This document shows, one piece after another, positions 13,386-26,039 of a stretch of DNA of 64,000 bases (position 1 is its first letter; the number at the start of each line of letters is the position of its first letter). The stretch is from Epiperipatus broadwayi (lineage: Eukaryota; Onychophora; Udeonychophora; Euonychophora; Peripatidae), in NCBI GenBank assembly GCA_028023455.1, contig JAQFVV010006231.1, forward strand, positions 1,693,478 to 1,757,477, written 5' to 3'. Position numbers and translations under genes: made by a program. The notes beneath the pieces are model-generated. The model did not search any database, was not told the origin of the DNA, and saw nothing but the letters and a program-made list of their open reading frames with translations.

Positions 13386-13934
13386 TTGCTATATAATTTA
13401 ATCACTGCAGTTATATTTACCTTTCTTTTGCTTATTTTAAAACGGCGTGCATTTATTTATTGAATATGTTTTTCTAAAGATGTAATTTAAAATCTTCATA
13501 TTATTATTTATTATAGCGTCATTTAGCGCTCTGTTTCGAAACCCTAATTTATAAATAATGGCGACCCTTTGTGCTCGTTATTATTGTGTCATTTGTAAAT
13601 TAATTAATATAAATATAAAATGTGGCTTATAAATCCAAATTTTCAACCTTTAATTATTATGTTACTAAAGATTAAACTAGCCTGGAGTGTAATCATAAGT
13701 ATATTTTTCTTATTAAAGTATTCGTAAGTTCTTAAATATACTTTCCCCCTTTAAGAGTTTATTAGTTATAGATAACTAGAGAGATTGAATGGGATAAAGT
13801 AAAGTTTGTCTATATATATTCCCGTTAGTAGCATATATATAATTTTCATGCTACAGAAGAGTTTGGCTCTTTTGATCAATCTGATAAACTAGTGTTTCTT
13901 TAATGTATAATATTTAATTTATAATTTACTTCGG

Positions 13935-14350
13935 CTTGGCGGATGGGAAATTTATTAATATTTTCTTGTTGTGCTGTTTCTTTTTTGATATATATAAGAT
14001 GGAGCCGCGGTAAATCCAGTCCATCTTCCTCTCTTATGGGTAGTGCAGTAGCTAAGTCTGAGCTACGGGCCAGATTAGCACGTAAGTCCCCTGTCTCTTA
14101 TGAACCAAATAAAGGTTCCCTTTCAGCAGCATGACGACTGGTTATTGGGTAAACCGGTGTTGGTCACAAAAACCCTAAAAACTATTCTTCCATCCGCAGA
14201 GCAACTTTAATATTATATTTTACTTGTGCCTAGTATGTTAGTAAAATCTCTATAGCCAACTCTGCCTCCCTAATATGCAGTCTTCGGCAATGATCCGAAG
14301 CATTCTTGAAAACCCGTTCGATCTAAAGCTGTCTGGGATGCTTGAGATGC
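13935..14350. other. GC-richer island with TATA-like and AATAAA words
   Basis: A distinct composition break. GATATATATAAGATGGAG (TATA-like) lies near 13987 and CCAAATAAAGG near 14105. Short inverted words GGCGGATGG and CCATCCGC lie near 13938 and 14192. The 63-codon frame at 13943-14134 matches nothing I know. It may be a solo LTR or a promoter remnant; neither is shown. Confidence 0.3.
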
Positions 14351-14359
14351 CCATATTTA

Positions 14360-17300
14360 ATATAAAAATTTATTATAATCACATGTATTATTACGTTTCA
14401 CTCCAGACTTGGTTTGATTTCATGTATAATAGCCACTCGAACTGATGATGACGGGGCATAACTAATAAGTGGAATGTAATGATTAATTATATAGCATGAT
14501 ATTTGGCTCCATTAAATAAGAGCAACAAACCTATTTACCAATGTATCAATTATTGTTCAAACGGCCTAATGAAATGTTACTTTATAAATAAAATGCCTGC
14601 GTGCATTTGCCAACAATAATGTTATATCAAAATATATATGAAATTGTCAATAAACATATTTTTAATTCATCATATATTCGTTTCTGTCTCATTACTAGAT
14701 CAGTCCAATTCATTAATTGATTCTAGCTATTCATTAGTAAAGCCCTTTTAATTAAATATATTAGATTTTACCTTTGGAATGTCTCTAGTATTAACTTGTT
14801 TTTATATATATATAGTATTAACTTGTTTTTATATATATATATGTTTAAGTCCATGAATCTTATTGTTTTCTCTGATTTGCTAGCGGGCTGGATTAAAAAT
14901 TAATTCTCATGTGCCATCACTATTATGTTATCCATTAGGTGTTTGATCTGGGGCTTGGAGAGTGGTTTGAATCCAGGCTGGTCCCTGACTTAAATCTCGG
15001 GCTTGACTGGGTTTGAAGTACATTTTGTGAGTTCCAGCTCGTGTTAGATGGATAAACATGTTTTGTCCAGCACACATGATATATTGTGACCACAATTGTT
15101 TTTAGCAAAAATAAAAATTAGGAATAATAATAAACAAAATTAAAAAATATGAATTTAATGTGTTTCAAATGAGCTTTGCATTTACTTTTTTAATAATAAA
15201 AAAAAAAGGATAAAAGCAAAGTTTATATCATCTTTGACAGTCATGGTATTTCTAATTTCAGAATAAAAATTAAAAAAGTATAGAGAAAAAAATGAAGAAC
15301 AAAAATTAAAATTTGCATTAATTATGCATAATAATCTATGAATCATAGATAAATTTATTATACTCTATATGTGGTATACTTATTATACAGTATATTGCTA
15401 TATATTTTTTTAAATTTTGTAACTAATACTTTTTTCTGAAAGACTTCATAGCTTCATCATTTCTGCTTAATAAATTCAGTAGTCTATGTACAACTAATTT
15501 AGTTCATATAACAATGATGCAAAATCCAGTTTTTAAATTGATTTATGTTCTATAGGGTCTACTAAAAATAATGACTTATATAAACACTGGGAATTTTTTT
15601 AAAATATTAATTATTTAATTATGTTTTTTGATAGGTTGCATTCAAACAATAATATTCTATTGTGCCGGGTTCATTCCATTGAGATCCCACATATACTCTA
15701 CAAGCTAGGTTTGGCTGGGTTTAAACCTTATTTTTAATAAATTTATAATCTTATATTATAAATATTTCATGAATGAATCGGCAGTTCAAGCAGAGTGGAG
15801 AATACTATTGATGGCAGGGCCATCAACAATACCCATGATCAGACCGAGCTATGCAACGCATAACACAATCACATTTCCAGATCATGGCCTACCTCGACTG
15901 CTAGATTCAAACCCTTACTATCCAAATACTTTATTTGTTTCAGAGTAACCCTGGTCACCAGCTAGTTCAGAACTAACAATGTTTGGACAGTAGGCCCATA
16001 ATCCAGTGCTCGAAAAATCTCTTAACTAGCTCATCTACTTGTAATCAATAACAAATTATTGTTTTAATTAGTGGCAGAAGAATTGATCGACAAAATTAAG
16101 CTTAAGTTTAAGACACATTTTATTTTAATTAACATTTAATATACTAATTTTAAATACTTTTATAAACCTTATTTAACTAACATAACACTGGTATAATGAT
16201 CACACACATTTTAATTCACACACTATAATATCATATGACAAAGCATTAAATAATATTTGAAATTAAAAAACACACACATCAATAGTTCGTCTATGTATGC
16301 TGTAGAGTTCATATTACTTGTCTCTGGAAGGCTTTATGAATGCGATGACTACTTTAGAAATGAGAATAAGAAAATTTTATTACCTAGGATTTTAGAACAT
16401 GGATACTTCTTGCTGTTTGCTGCTTCTAATGAAATATTTCTAACCAGTTAGATTTGAAGTTTTTCTGTGGAGATTTATTATAATTCATTGGTACCATTTT
16501 TGGAGACAGTTAAATATTGACTGTGATTCTTCAAGTTGTTATGCAGGCATTTTTCTATTCTGGGCAGGTTGTTGTTTTACTGAACTCAGGCTGGAGAAAG
16601 TCGTATGTTTCTGAGGATTTTAACACTGCATTATTGACTGACTTAATCTCAACTGCACAATCTAAACTGTTTTCTAAACTGTTTCTTAAACGCAACTTCA
16701 ACTGCTTGTCCGATGAAAAACTGGACTATTTATACTTAAAGCCTGTTGTCGTTTTGATGTCCTCCAGCAATATCTGTTGTCGAAATTCCTTTCTTGTGTT
16801 TAATTGCATTCCTCGAGATAAGCTTTTAATCCTATTGTTGGAGATGTTAATTAGCAGTCACGCAAACGATTTGTTTTTACATTTTTAATTAGTAGCCAAC
16901 GCTGTGTTTTTTAATGATAATTTTCTATATCATTTTTTTTTTACTACGCATACATTTGTTATATTTACAATCGTATATATATATATTTTACTAACAAACT
17001 CCTATTAATTCATCATTTATGCACATATATAATTTAAGATAAATTCACTATTTAGTTTTTAAGATGACTTTTTTTCTCTTTAACTTAAACAAAAAGAGAT
17101 TTATACCCTTAAACTTTAAATTATATTTCAACTAATAATAATAAAGAAAACCCAACTTCTTTTATAAAACTTTTAACTTGATGCTTCTATTGAAAACAAA
17201 CTGCAATAAAAAAAACTCTTAAACTTTTACATACTATTTCTTTTAATGAATAATTTTATTTTAATAATTTTTAGACAAAATTATCATATGTACCAACACG

Positions 17301-18100
17301 ATATTGGTACACTATATATGATCAGTAGACTTGATCAGAATAGCAAAATTATTATTAAATTTATATTGAATATTGATGATTATTTTTTGAAGCTCCCTAT
17401 AAGACTTTTTTAAAGATCATTATCATAAAAATAAAAAACAAACAAGGTGTTTTGTAAATTCAAAGATATTTAATAAATGCGAGTATTATTTTCTAGTATT
17501 GTAATCTTATATTATGGGACTGAAAAAATATTTTTATTTAGAACTATAATTTTTTTAGGGTGGGCTTTGCATATTTTTTGCCATTTGCATGATATCAAAA
17601 TTATATCTACAATGGTTTTTGATTCTCTAAAACCACACAATCTCTGGTAATCATGCAGCTATGATTGAAAGCAAAAATTTTCAATAAAATTTTTAAAACA
17701 TTTTTTTTTAAAGATATGATGGATGATAATGATTTTGACTGCAGTTTTTTATATTTCCCTTATTTTTATAAATTGGAACCATATGCCCATCCTTAAAATT
17801 AGATAGTATAAATTATTGATTTTATATATATTACTAAAAAAATCTAGTAGTTTTGAAACCAATATGTCATCATATTTTAAAATTCTTCAAATATTTTATC
17901 AAGACCTAAATTTTTTTTTGTTTTTAAGATTGCAAACAACTTTTTAACTTCATCAAGATAAATCTAAATGAATTCTTGTACTATTATTCAAAACATGATC
18001 AAAATATTCCTTATAACCTTCTTGATCATCATTATCATATAAAAGAGAATTATTTACTGATTTAAATGTATTTTATTATGTTTTTTAGAGCCATGTATTA
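14360..18100. other. no gene recognised; scattered repeat remnants
   Basis: Pol III B-box-like words appear at about 14970 (GTTTGAATCC) and 15905 (GATTCAAACCC, opposite strand), suggesting old SINE remains. A less AT-rich patch at 16250-16900 has a minus-strand TATAAATAG near 16733. Its open frame at 16517-16888 has no recognisable domain and is more likely repeat-derived than a gene. Confidence 0.35.
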
Positions 18101-18110
18101 TTTTCTTATA

Positions 18111-19300
18111 CACCTGGGTCTCTTTTTACGCGGACTTATTTAACATGATTTTAAAGTTACGCGATTCGTGTTTTACCGGAAGTCAACCTCCGATAATGCG
18201 CTATTACTTTAAATAATAAATTCCGCGCACTTACGTTATATTGAAAGTAATAGCACATTATTGGAATTCTACTTTCATCTTAGTAATTTCAATATTTTCA
18301 GTGCTTTATAATAGTAAGATTTTATGCAATAATGAAATTAAAATCATGATTTCCACATTTTATGTATACACACATTAAATTTTACAAGATTATAATGTAA
18401 ATTTGTTCAAACATTGTGCGTGTTAATTTTGCATTTTAAATCACATTCTGTTTTTGCTTTTTAAAAAAGAACATAATCAATTATTAATCATTTAGTGTCC
18501 ACAAGTTTATTTTTTAAAGGTCAGTAATAGCAGTGGGCACAATTAAAAATTAAAATCTGATTTTTAATTGTAATTAACAATTTAAAAATTACTTAAGGGC
18601 GACTTGAAATTAATGTGATGTAAAATGAAATTTGATTTTTAAACGGAATTGAAAATTAAAGACAAAAATAAGAATTTAATTTTTAGTTGTTAGTTTTAAT
18701 TAAAATTTTCCCAGCAGTGGTGAATAAATGTCTTTTTATTATCATAAGTCTAAGTTCATAAAAATTAATAAAATCATCATCGTTGTCAACAGAAAACCAT
18801 TAACACAACATGAGAGTGAACTTGGTGCTAGTTGTATTTCCTCTTGTGAAAATAATTGCTGAGATATTCTTGACTTCGTTTAAGGAGAAGCCAAATACAT
18901 CACATCACATCACATGAGAATTGATTTTTTACTAGTTTGCAAACGAACGTGTTTTTGGGAAAATAGCGATAATAATTAAAACATGTATAAAAAAATGTAA
19001 ATTACTGTACTGTAAATTATGCATAAAAATATATTATTTTGAATAAAATTAAATATTATAGTTAAAAAAAGTTGTCTTGTATCAATTTTTTTCAAATTTG
19101 AAATTTTTTATTAGTCATATTTTCTTTTTTTGCGCGAATTTTAAAATAATTTTACGTTGGTGCTTTGCTTTTACGCAAATTTTGAAAAACCACAGACCGC
19201 ATCCCCCCTTTTTCAATGTAAGTTACGTCTATTTTTGCGCGATTTTGTTTGCCAATGTTTTCTGAGGAACCTATCTATCACGTAAAACGAGACCCAGGTG
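18111..19300. mobile_element. pogo/Tigger-like non-autonomous DNA transposon
   Basis: Near-perfect terminal inverted repeats begin CACCTGGGTCTC and continue KTTTTACG (20 bp, one mismatch), flanked by TA on each side, a TA target duplication typical of Tc1/mariner-pogo elements. Subterminal repeats of TTTTACGC and GCGCGAATTTT words occur at both ends, as in Tigger elements. No transposase frame remains, so it is a deletion derivative of about 1.19 kb. It contains a younger LINE 3' tail at 18853-18915. Confidence 0.75.
18853..18915 (+). mobile_element. 3' tail matching the CR1-like LINE at 57.6-62.6 kb
   Basis: The words GATATTCTTGACTTCGTTTA, AGGAGAAGCC and then ATACATCACATCACATCACA match the minus-strand 3' end of the LINE (57625-57690) almost base for base. 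It is a 5'-truncated LINE copy or a SINE borrowing the LINE tail. The sequence upstream (18780-18852) does not match the LINE 3' UTR by eye, which favours a SINE or a different subfamily. Confidence 0.75.
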
Positions 19301-19309
19301 TATAAAAAA

Positions 19310-22300
19310 GATTATAATAGACTGCAATCAGCAAGTGATTGTTGTTGTTTTTTTGTAGTTTTAATCCACAAATCATTCTTAAATATTGTCAATTGGGAGC
19401 TCCACATTCAATTTATTATTTTTCAAACAATTTTTAAATTGGAAAGTAGTCAGTGAGGGCCCATTTAAAGTTCAGAAATAATATATCTGTTTAACTTTTT
19501 ACTGTTGAACAAAATAATAAACTTGTTCTTAGGGAGCAGGTATGATTAGGTAGCTGTTGATTATATAAGTTTGGCAGAGAACCAATCAAGAATATTTTTA
19601 TTAGTAAATCTGAGAATAGATTCTTTATCAGAGTTTGCAACTATCACAGTAACATGGCATGCTATGAAATTCTAAATTGGCAAATTTAATATTTTAACAG
19701 ATATCAAAATTGTGCTTGGAGTAAATCCTATTTTTTAGTGCAATTATTATTTTAATTTTGACGTGAATTAATCAATGATCTTTTCAATAATAATATAATA
19801 TTAATTCTTTGCATCTTAACATTTAATTCTAAGGTAATCTATAATATGGTGCCAAAGATTGAACGTGGATGCATTCAAGTTCCTGTACTTATTTAGGGTT
19901 CACTTGATCACAAAAATCATAGTTATACAAAATTTGCATGTTTACTTTTTAATTTTACAACACAAGGTTATGGCCATAATTTGATCTCTTGGTTATGTGA
20001 TTTTTGTGACTTCCTGGTTGATTGACTTTTTTTATCACTTAGTTGTGTCATTGGTGGGTTTGGGGCTCCCCTTAGAAATAAACATAGTAGAGAGCACACT
20101 CAAAATTAGTACTCAAGTTCCTTTATAACATTTGTTCTGTCCAAGCCAAATGCTCTTGATAATCAGTGTAAGCATTATGCACAAAAGATTGTTCAATTAC
20201 AAAAAGCTATTGTCATTATTCAATTTTGAGCTTTATAATATAAGCACTGAAGTCTTTTCTTTAAAAAAAAAAAAAAAAATCAGTTTTTTTTTAGTGGTAC
20301 TGATGCAGTAAGATCCACAGTAAGGAATAAAAGCTTTTTTATTTCAATTTTCTGACACAACCATAAACCTCTCATTAAGACATTTCTGAAATCAAACAAT
20401 AAAAGATATTAAGTTAGATCTTACAGCAAATCTAGAACACAAATTATGATCTCATTCAAGAAAAAGTTATAGTCACTTATTTGTTTATTTAAATTTTTTT
20501 CATTTGGAATTGGTGCAAAATGTAATATCTGGACTTCTAAAGGTCAGGAAAATTGTAAGCCCAGATCTTTAATCACTCAGCTTTTTTCAACTGAAATTTA
20601 TTTTTAATATTGTTACTGTGTCTGTAAAAATCGTATGTGCATTTGAGTGCGGTAGAGGACAAATGCATTCTGGTCTTCTGCTGATTTCAAACTCTTATTA
20701 TGTACATTCACAAATAAGTAAATTGTTATTGAGAAATAAATATTGGCATAGATTTTTTTTCAGCTTATCGTTTTTATGTAGATTTGAAATTGTTTTAAAA
20801 TAGCTTTTTATGACATTTTAAAATCATTTATGTTATTGTTCTGGATTTAATACTCTCCAGACTGTTATTAGTACTTTATATTATTTTGTTATATAAAAAT
20901 GAATTTCAGGCAAATGTAACAATATATGAAAACTGTTAAAAAAAACTGTGCTTTTAATTTGATTTAAAATTATTACAAAATTAAGATGAAAATTGTTGCT
21001 AATAGAGAATATATCATTTATACACTTTCAAATATATATGTACATATGTATATGTGGGAATTCATTTGGTAGATCAAATACTGTCATATGCTAAAAAATA
21101 AAGTAAGTGATCAAAACTATATCCTTTATGAATTATAAAACATATAAAATATAAATTATTAATAAAAAAATATTATGTCTCTCAGATTTAAACTAAATAA
21201 ATTTAAAACTGTAATTATAACCACACAAAGATAAGAATGTGACATGCAATAAAAATTACGAATCATTGATTATGATGATTATATATTTAAAGATTAATAA
21301 GATATAAATATTATTCCCACCTTTAAACATTTTAATGAAAAATAGCTTTATGTCAATAAATTATTAACAAAAGGATTGTTTGGCGTATTTTAATTCAAAT
21401 CAAATAATGAAAAAAAGATGACACACACACACACACATATATATATTCTAAAACAAAATTGAAAATTAATACATGAAATTGTGCAATTTAAAATAAAAAT
21501 GATTAAAAAAACAAACGATTGCTTTGATTTTTTTCCCGCGAACATTATCACAACCATTAATACTTCTTTCAATAATCAACATTATTTTATTTTTTTAAAT
21601 CAATGACAAAAATTTTAGATATATAAAAGAAATATAGATATCCAAAATTATATGAAAAAATAATCAAAATATAAAGTTACAAATAGTTAAAAGTTTCTTA
21701 TCTACGATTATTTTTGTATATTGCATATTTGATCTCTCGAATGCTTTTAATGTAAATCAACTTTTTATAATAAAAATAATATAAAGTTTTTGAAAGAGAT
21801 GATCTTTTTTTCTTTTAATTTATTCAGGTTTAAAATTATTTTATTCAAGTTTAAAGTAATATTTACTAAGGCTGTAATCTTTAGGAATAAGCGTCTGAAA
21901 GTTTAAAGTGAAATATCGCTTTTTTTTGTTGTTGTTGTTTTGTAACTTGGTTTACGGAAAAATTTAAAAAATGTCAGAAGAAATCTTTGTAGCTTTAATA
22001 TTAAATATTTAATAAAAATATATTATTATAATAAGTTTTCTTAAATATAAATCCTTTTATTGCAGTTTTTTTTCTTTAATGCAATAATCTAATTTGAATA
22101 ATTCAAAAAGCTGTCCCTATTGATGTGGGAATATATTTAAATAGTTTTCAAAATATAATTACTATCTTTTAAAAAAATATTTAGTTCAAATATCTTATTT
22201 TTACGAAATTTTCCATTCATAAAAAAATTAATGTATTTCAACTCGACCATTTTGTAATGCACTTCTTAAGTCTGACATTTGAGCACCGGAAGTTTGAGCT

Positions 22301-25300
22301 TCAGTTCAGGAACTTTCAATTCATTCATCAATATTTCCTTTTAGTTTAGCAATTATTCCTTACTTTTTTCTTATAGAATTAATTCAATTTTACCATTATT
22401 AATGTACCTTCACTCTAATTTGAATCAAACGTAATCTGATAGAAATGACTTTCTACATATAAATCCTCTTATGATTTTAAAATCACGTATTCATTACTAT
22501 CATATATTTTTCTTTATAAAAATATATAAATTTTTATCATGTCTTCCCTATGTTACCACAGGATTCCATTTTTTCTTATTATTATGCAACTATTAATATA
22601 TTATTTTTAAATTTCATAAGTACAAGTATTAGTTTATCTGAATAATAACCAGATTTTTTCGAAGTCCTAGATAAAAAAAAATGAAATTATAAATTAAGAG
22701 CAATTATGAAGCTAAAAAAGGCTAAATAGAAACATGGTTCTTATATCATTAAACTTATTAATTTTTCAGGTATTATTGCTATTGTGTTATCTCCCCCCTC
22801 CCTTGCACTATGTTTATTTTTTTCTTTAATGTGCAAGTATTTAAAATTAAACAACAACGAAAAATGTAAATAAGTTGTAACTCATGCTCAAATAATGATG
22901 GCTGATAGTCTTGAAAATTTAATAAGTCCTTTTATAATTTTGTCGTAATATAGATTGTCAGATATTACTGGTAGAAAATTTGGCTCATTTACTTCTAGTT
23001 ATCTGTTATAATCAACTAAAATATATGTATGCATGTGATTTCATCATCATATGCTTGTGTAACATTAAGTTGCCATTGCCTCTGTTTTTTTTAGTGATCT
23101 TTCTCTCTTTATTCTGTGAATCAAAACTAAGTTAAAATATTTTATAAAAAAATATATATCAAAAATGTGCTTATTACTCTATTAAAATTACATATCAAAC
23201 TATATTAAATTTTAAATTAGAATAGACCAATTGGCTTTTTTTCTTAATTCTTTGCGTATTATATATTAGTTATATATATACACAGTATATCTGATATATA
23301 TATATTATGCATACTATTATATTGTAATAATATGTTAAAAAAGGCAGTACTTGGTGATAGTTGAGTGATTGTTCAATTCATTGATGGCTGCTACCCTCCA
23401 ATATAGCAAAAAATCTAATCAATAACTTCCATATTTTTGCATAAAAAAATTAAACAAAAACAATAAAATAATATAATTTATTTGGGAAAAAAAATCTGAA
23501 CATAATATATTTAGCAAACAAACAGTAATCAAAACATATTTCCAATAAATATCATCAATGCAAATATTTAGAAAGAAATTAATTTGGTATTTTCTATAAG
23601 TAATTTAATTTCATTGATCAGAGTTATTGAAAATTTATTATTTAAATTTATTTATTTATTTATTTATTTATTTTTTTTTTTGGGGGGGGGGGTTCTTTTC
23701 ATTGATACATTTACCATTTATGGTTAATAAATTCAATTTTCAAATATAGTAGATTATCTTCATGATTTTTTGTTTAGTTACATTCCTTAATGATGTTTGC
23801 TATTATTGCTAATATAAGAAATAATTTATTTAGAAAATAAACCAGAAAGTAATATAAAATAAATAACTATTGAAAAACAAATTACCAATGAAGTTTAAAA
23901 TGTGAATTTAGTATCTCTTGGAATGATTGTATTGGTGACACTTATTGAAAATATTTTTTGATCATTGTTTAATTGCTAAATATATATATATATTTCAAGT
24001 TTATTTTCTAAATAAATTATATTATTTTCATGTTTTTTATCTTTTATGAAAATTTTGAAAGAGTTATCAAGTAGATTTATGTTGCTCCTGTTAATATATG
24101 AATGGTAGCTTCACTAATGGGAAAAACATACACTTATCTAGCATCAAATAATTTTTATGCCTTGATTCTGATTTTTCAATTAAATTCTGGTGTTATGTAA
24201 TATAGACCATTGGAGTGCATTACTATTATTATTTTTTCTAGTTTAACTTGTAATTGTTCTGTTATTATTAAGAACTAAATTATACATTAATTTTTAAAGT
24301 TAATATAAGTTTTTAATGCAATTAAAGAAATAAAAGAAAGTTCAATTTTTATTACCAATTAGGCACCTCTATTTTGTGTTTTTATGTATATGCATATGTT
24401 TTAAATATTGAGCAGTAAAATTGTTACAATGTTTATTTATAGGAAATTACTGAAATTAAATAAGGTATATAAAAGAAAATCTCTGAAAAAAAAATGAATA
24501 TTTTCAATATTGGATTAATATATTACTTCCTTGATGATTGTAGAAATTCCATATTGAAATGTTTAGCAGTCACAAAATAACTTTTAAAAATGTTCTCTTC
24601 ACATGGTAAATAATGTTAATATATATTGATTCTGAAAACTTGTGATTAGACTTGTTTTTAGGAAAATCTTTATTAACTATCTGAAAAAATAGACTTTTTG
24701 AATAATTTTTTTGGGTACTTGGATTCCTGCTATGATGTATTAGTCTGGTGATGTTTTCATCCAGTAATATTTAATCAATGTTTCTGTTTATGATGTCATG
24801 GCAACCAAGAATCTTGACATGATTAATTCATGTCAAATAAACTGATCCTTTCCATTTTAGAAAATATTAAATAGTTCACTCTACCATAGTGATATTTCCC
24901 CCCACAATATAATACATTTCTCACATTATGTTTTATATTTAAAAATACATTTACTTTATATATTTGTAAATATTAATTCTTATTTATATATTTGTGGGTT
25001 TTTTTTCTAGAACTTTGTGTTTTGTTTTGTTTTAATATTTAAAATATAACATTAAACTTGCAGCAAATTTATGCATTATTTGTAAGTAATTTTTTTTATA
25101 TTTCAAAAATATAGTGTTAAAAGTTGTTATATTTGTGGGTTATTTTGCAAAAGTTTATTTACATTTACAGTTCAAATTTATTATATTTGTGAGTTTTTTA
25201 AAAAAAAGATAATTAAAATATAAGATTAAACTTACAGTTTGCCATTTTTAGATAAAGACCCAACTTTATCTTACAGTTAACCTTTTTTTTTTTTTAAGGT

Positions 25301-25440
25301 TAAAAAAATAACAGAAATCTAAGTTTTGTTATAACTTGCCATTTAAAAAATGTTTCAGTTTTTTTTTTTTTACATATTTCTCCATTTTTCCATAATGAAT
25401 ATATGTCTCTATTATTTTTTTGATTTGGAATTTCATATTA
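19310..25440. other. AT-rich stretch, no gene seen
   Basis: Intergenic or intronic sequence. It holds an (AC)n/(AT)n microsatellite at 21420-21447, a (TTTA)n plus G-tract at 23640-23692, a family R1 arm near 20020-20105, and a short relative of the 31 kb array at about 21868-21905 (AAGGCTGTAAT then AGCGTCTGAAA). No exon was recognised. Confidence 0.55.
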
Positions 25441-25445
25441 CATGG

Positions 25446-26029
25446 GCTATGATGTATTACTCCCAGTGACACTATTATTTTAAGTTTACAATATGTTTAA
25501 AATAACACCTCCTTAGGATCTGCAGACAAATTTTATCAATTAAATATGTCCACACATTTCTTGGAGGCATTATTTTAAATATATCACAACTTGCCTAATA
25601 GAATAGTGGTGGCTATGGTTGTTAAAGAGCCAAAGACACCAAAATGTATGGGTGCTGAACTGAGTTCAGACCCATATGACTATATAAGCTATTGAGCTTA
25701 GATTGAAAATATTATTGTGTTTTCAATTTCATTCTCATAGTTTTGTAGTTAAGTAGAGATAAAAGGTTGCAGCTGGTGGATTGCATTAGATCCTAAGATC
25801 TAGGTGCAGTGCTCTCAGATCCAAGGCTCCTCACTGATGAAGGCCACAAGCCAGAAACTAGTCTGGGGATATTGGATGAGTAGGCACTAGATAGGGATTT
25901 TATGCACAAGTCTTCTGGCATCCATTGATTACTCTGGTCAGCACAGGGTGGCACTACTGTATGGAGAGTTTTGCCTTGTTTTATATCATGACTTTAGAGT
26001 AATACATCATTGGAGTAATACATTATAGC
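25446..26029. mobile_element. foldback element with 18 bp inverted ends enclosing a family II unit
   Basis: GCTATGATGTATTACTCC at the left end and GGAGTAATACATTATAGC at the right end are inverted copies with one mismatch. A second inverted pair (AAAATAACACCTCC near 25498 and GGAGGCATTATTTT near 25563) is nested inside. The bulk is one unit of repeat family II (about 25595-25985). Whether the outer ends belong to a MITE that received the unit, or to the unit's own insertion, is unclear. Confidence 0.5.
25819..25877 (+). ncRNA. hammerhead-ribozyme-like motif (family II, copy at 25.8 kb)
   Basis: The order of parts fits a type I hammerhead. Stem I 5' strand is ATCCAA, internal loop, TCCTCA. Then come the CTGATGA box (25834-25840), stem II GGC/GCC with a CACAA loop, the GAAA box, and a two-pair stem III with a TA loop. 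The expected cleavage site follows GTC at 25863. Stem I 3' strand is TGGGGA then TTGGAT, pairing with both halves of the 5' strand. The weakness is an A-A opposition where the core normally has a G-C pair closing stem II, so activity is uncertain. Confidence 0.5.
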
Positions 26030-26039
26030 AGGAATAATA

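Noticed and set aside
13530-13580. ATGGCGACC word resembling a retrovirus-like primer-binding site
   Set aside because: No paired LTRs, no gag/pol downstream and only a few matching bases.
14430-14460. CTGATGA box near 14437 as a hammerhead
   Set aside because: No GAAA box or stem II/III in suitable positions.
16517-16888. 123-codon plus-strand frame
   Set aside because: No recognisable domain, no acceptor/donor support; composition suggests an old repeat (minus strand has a TATA-like word).
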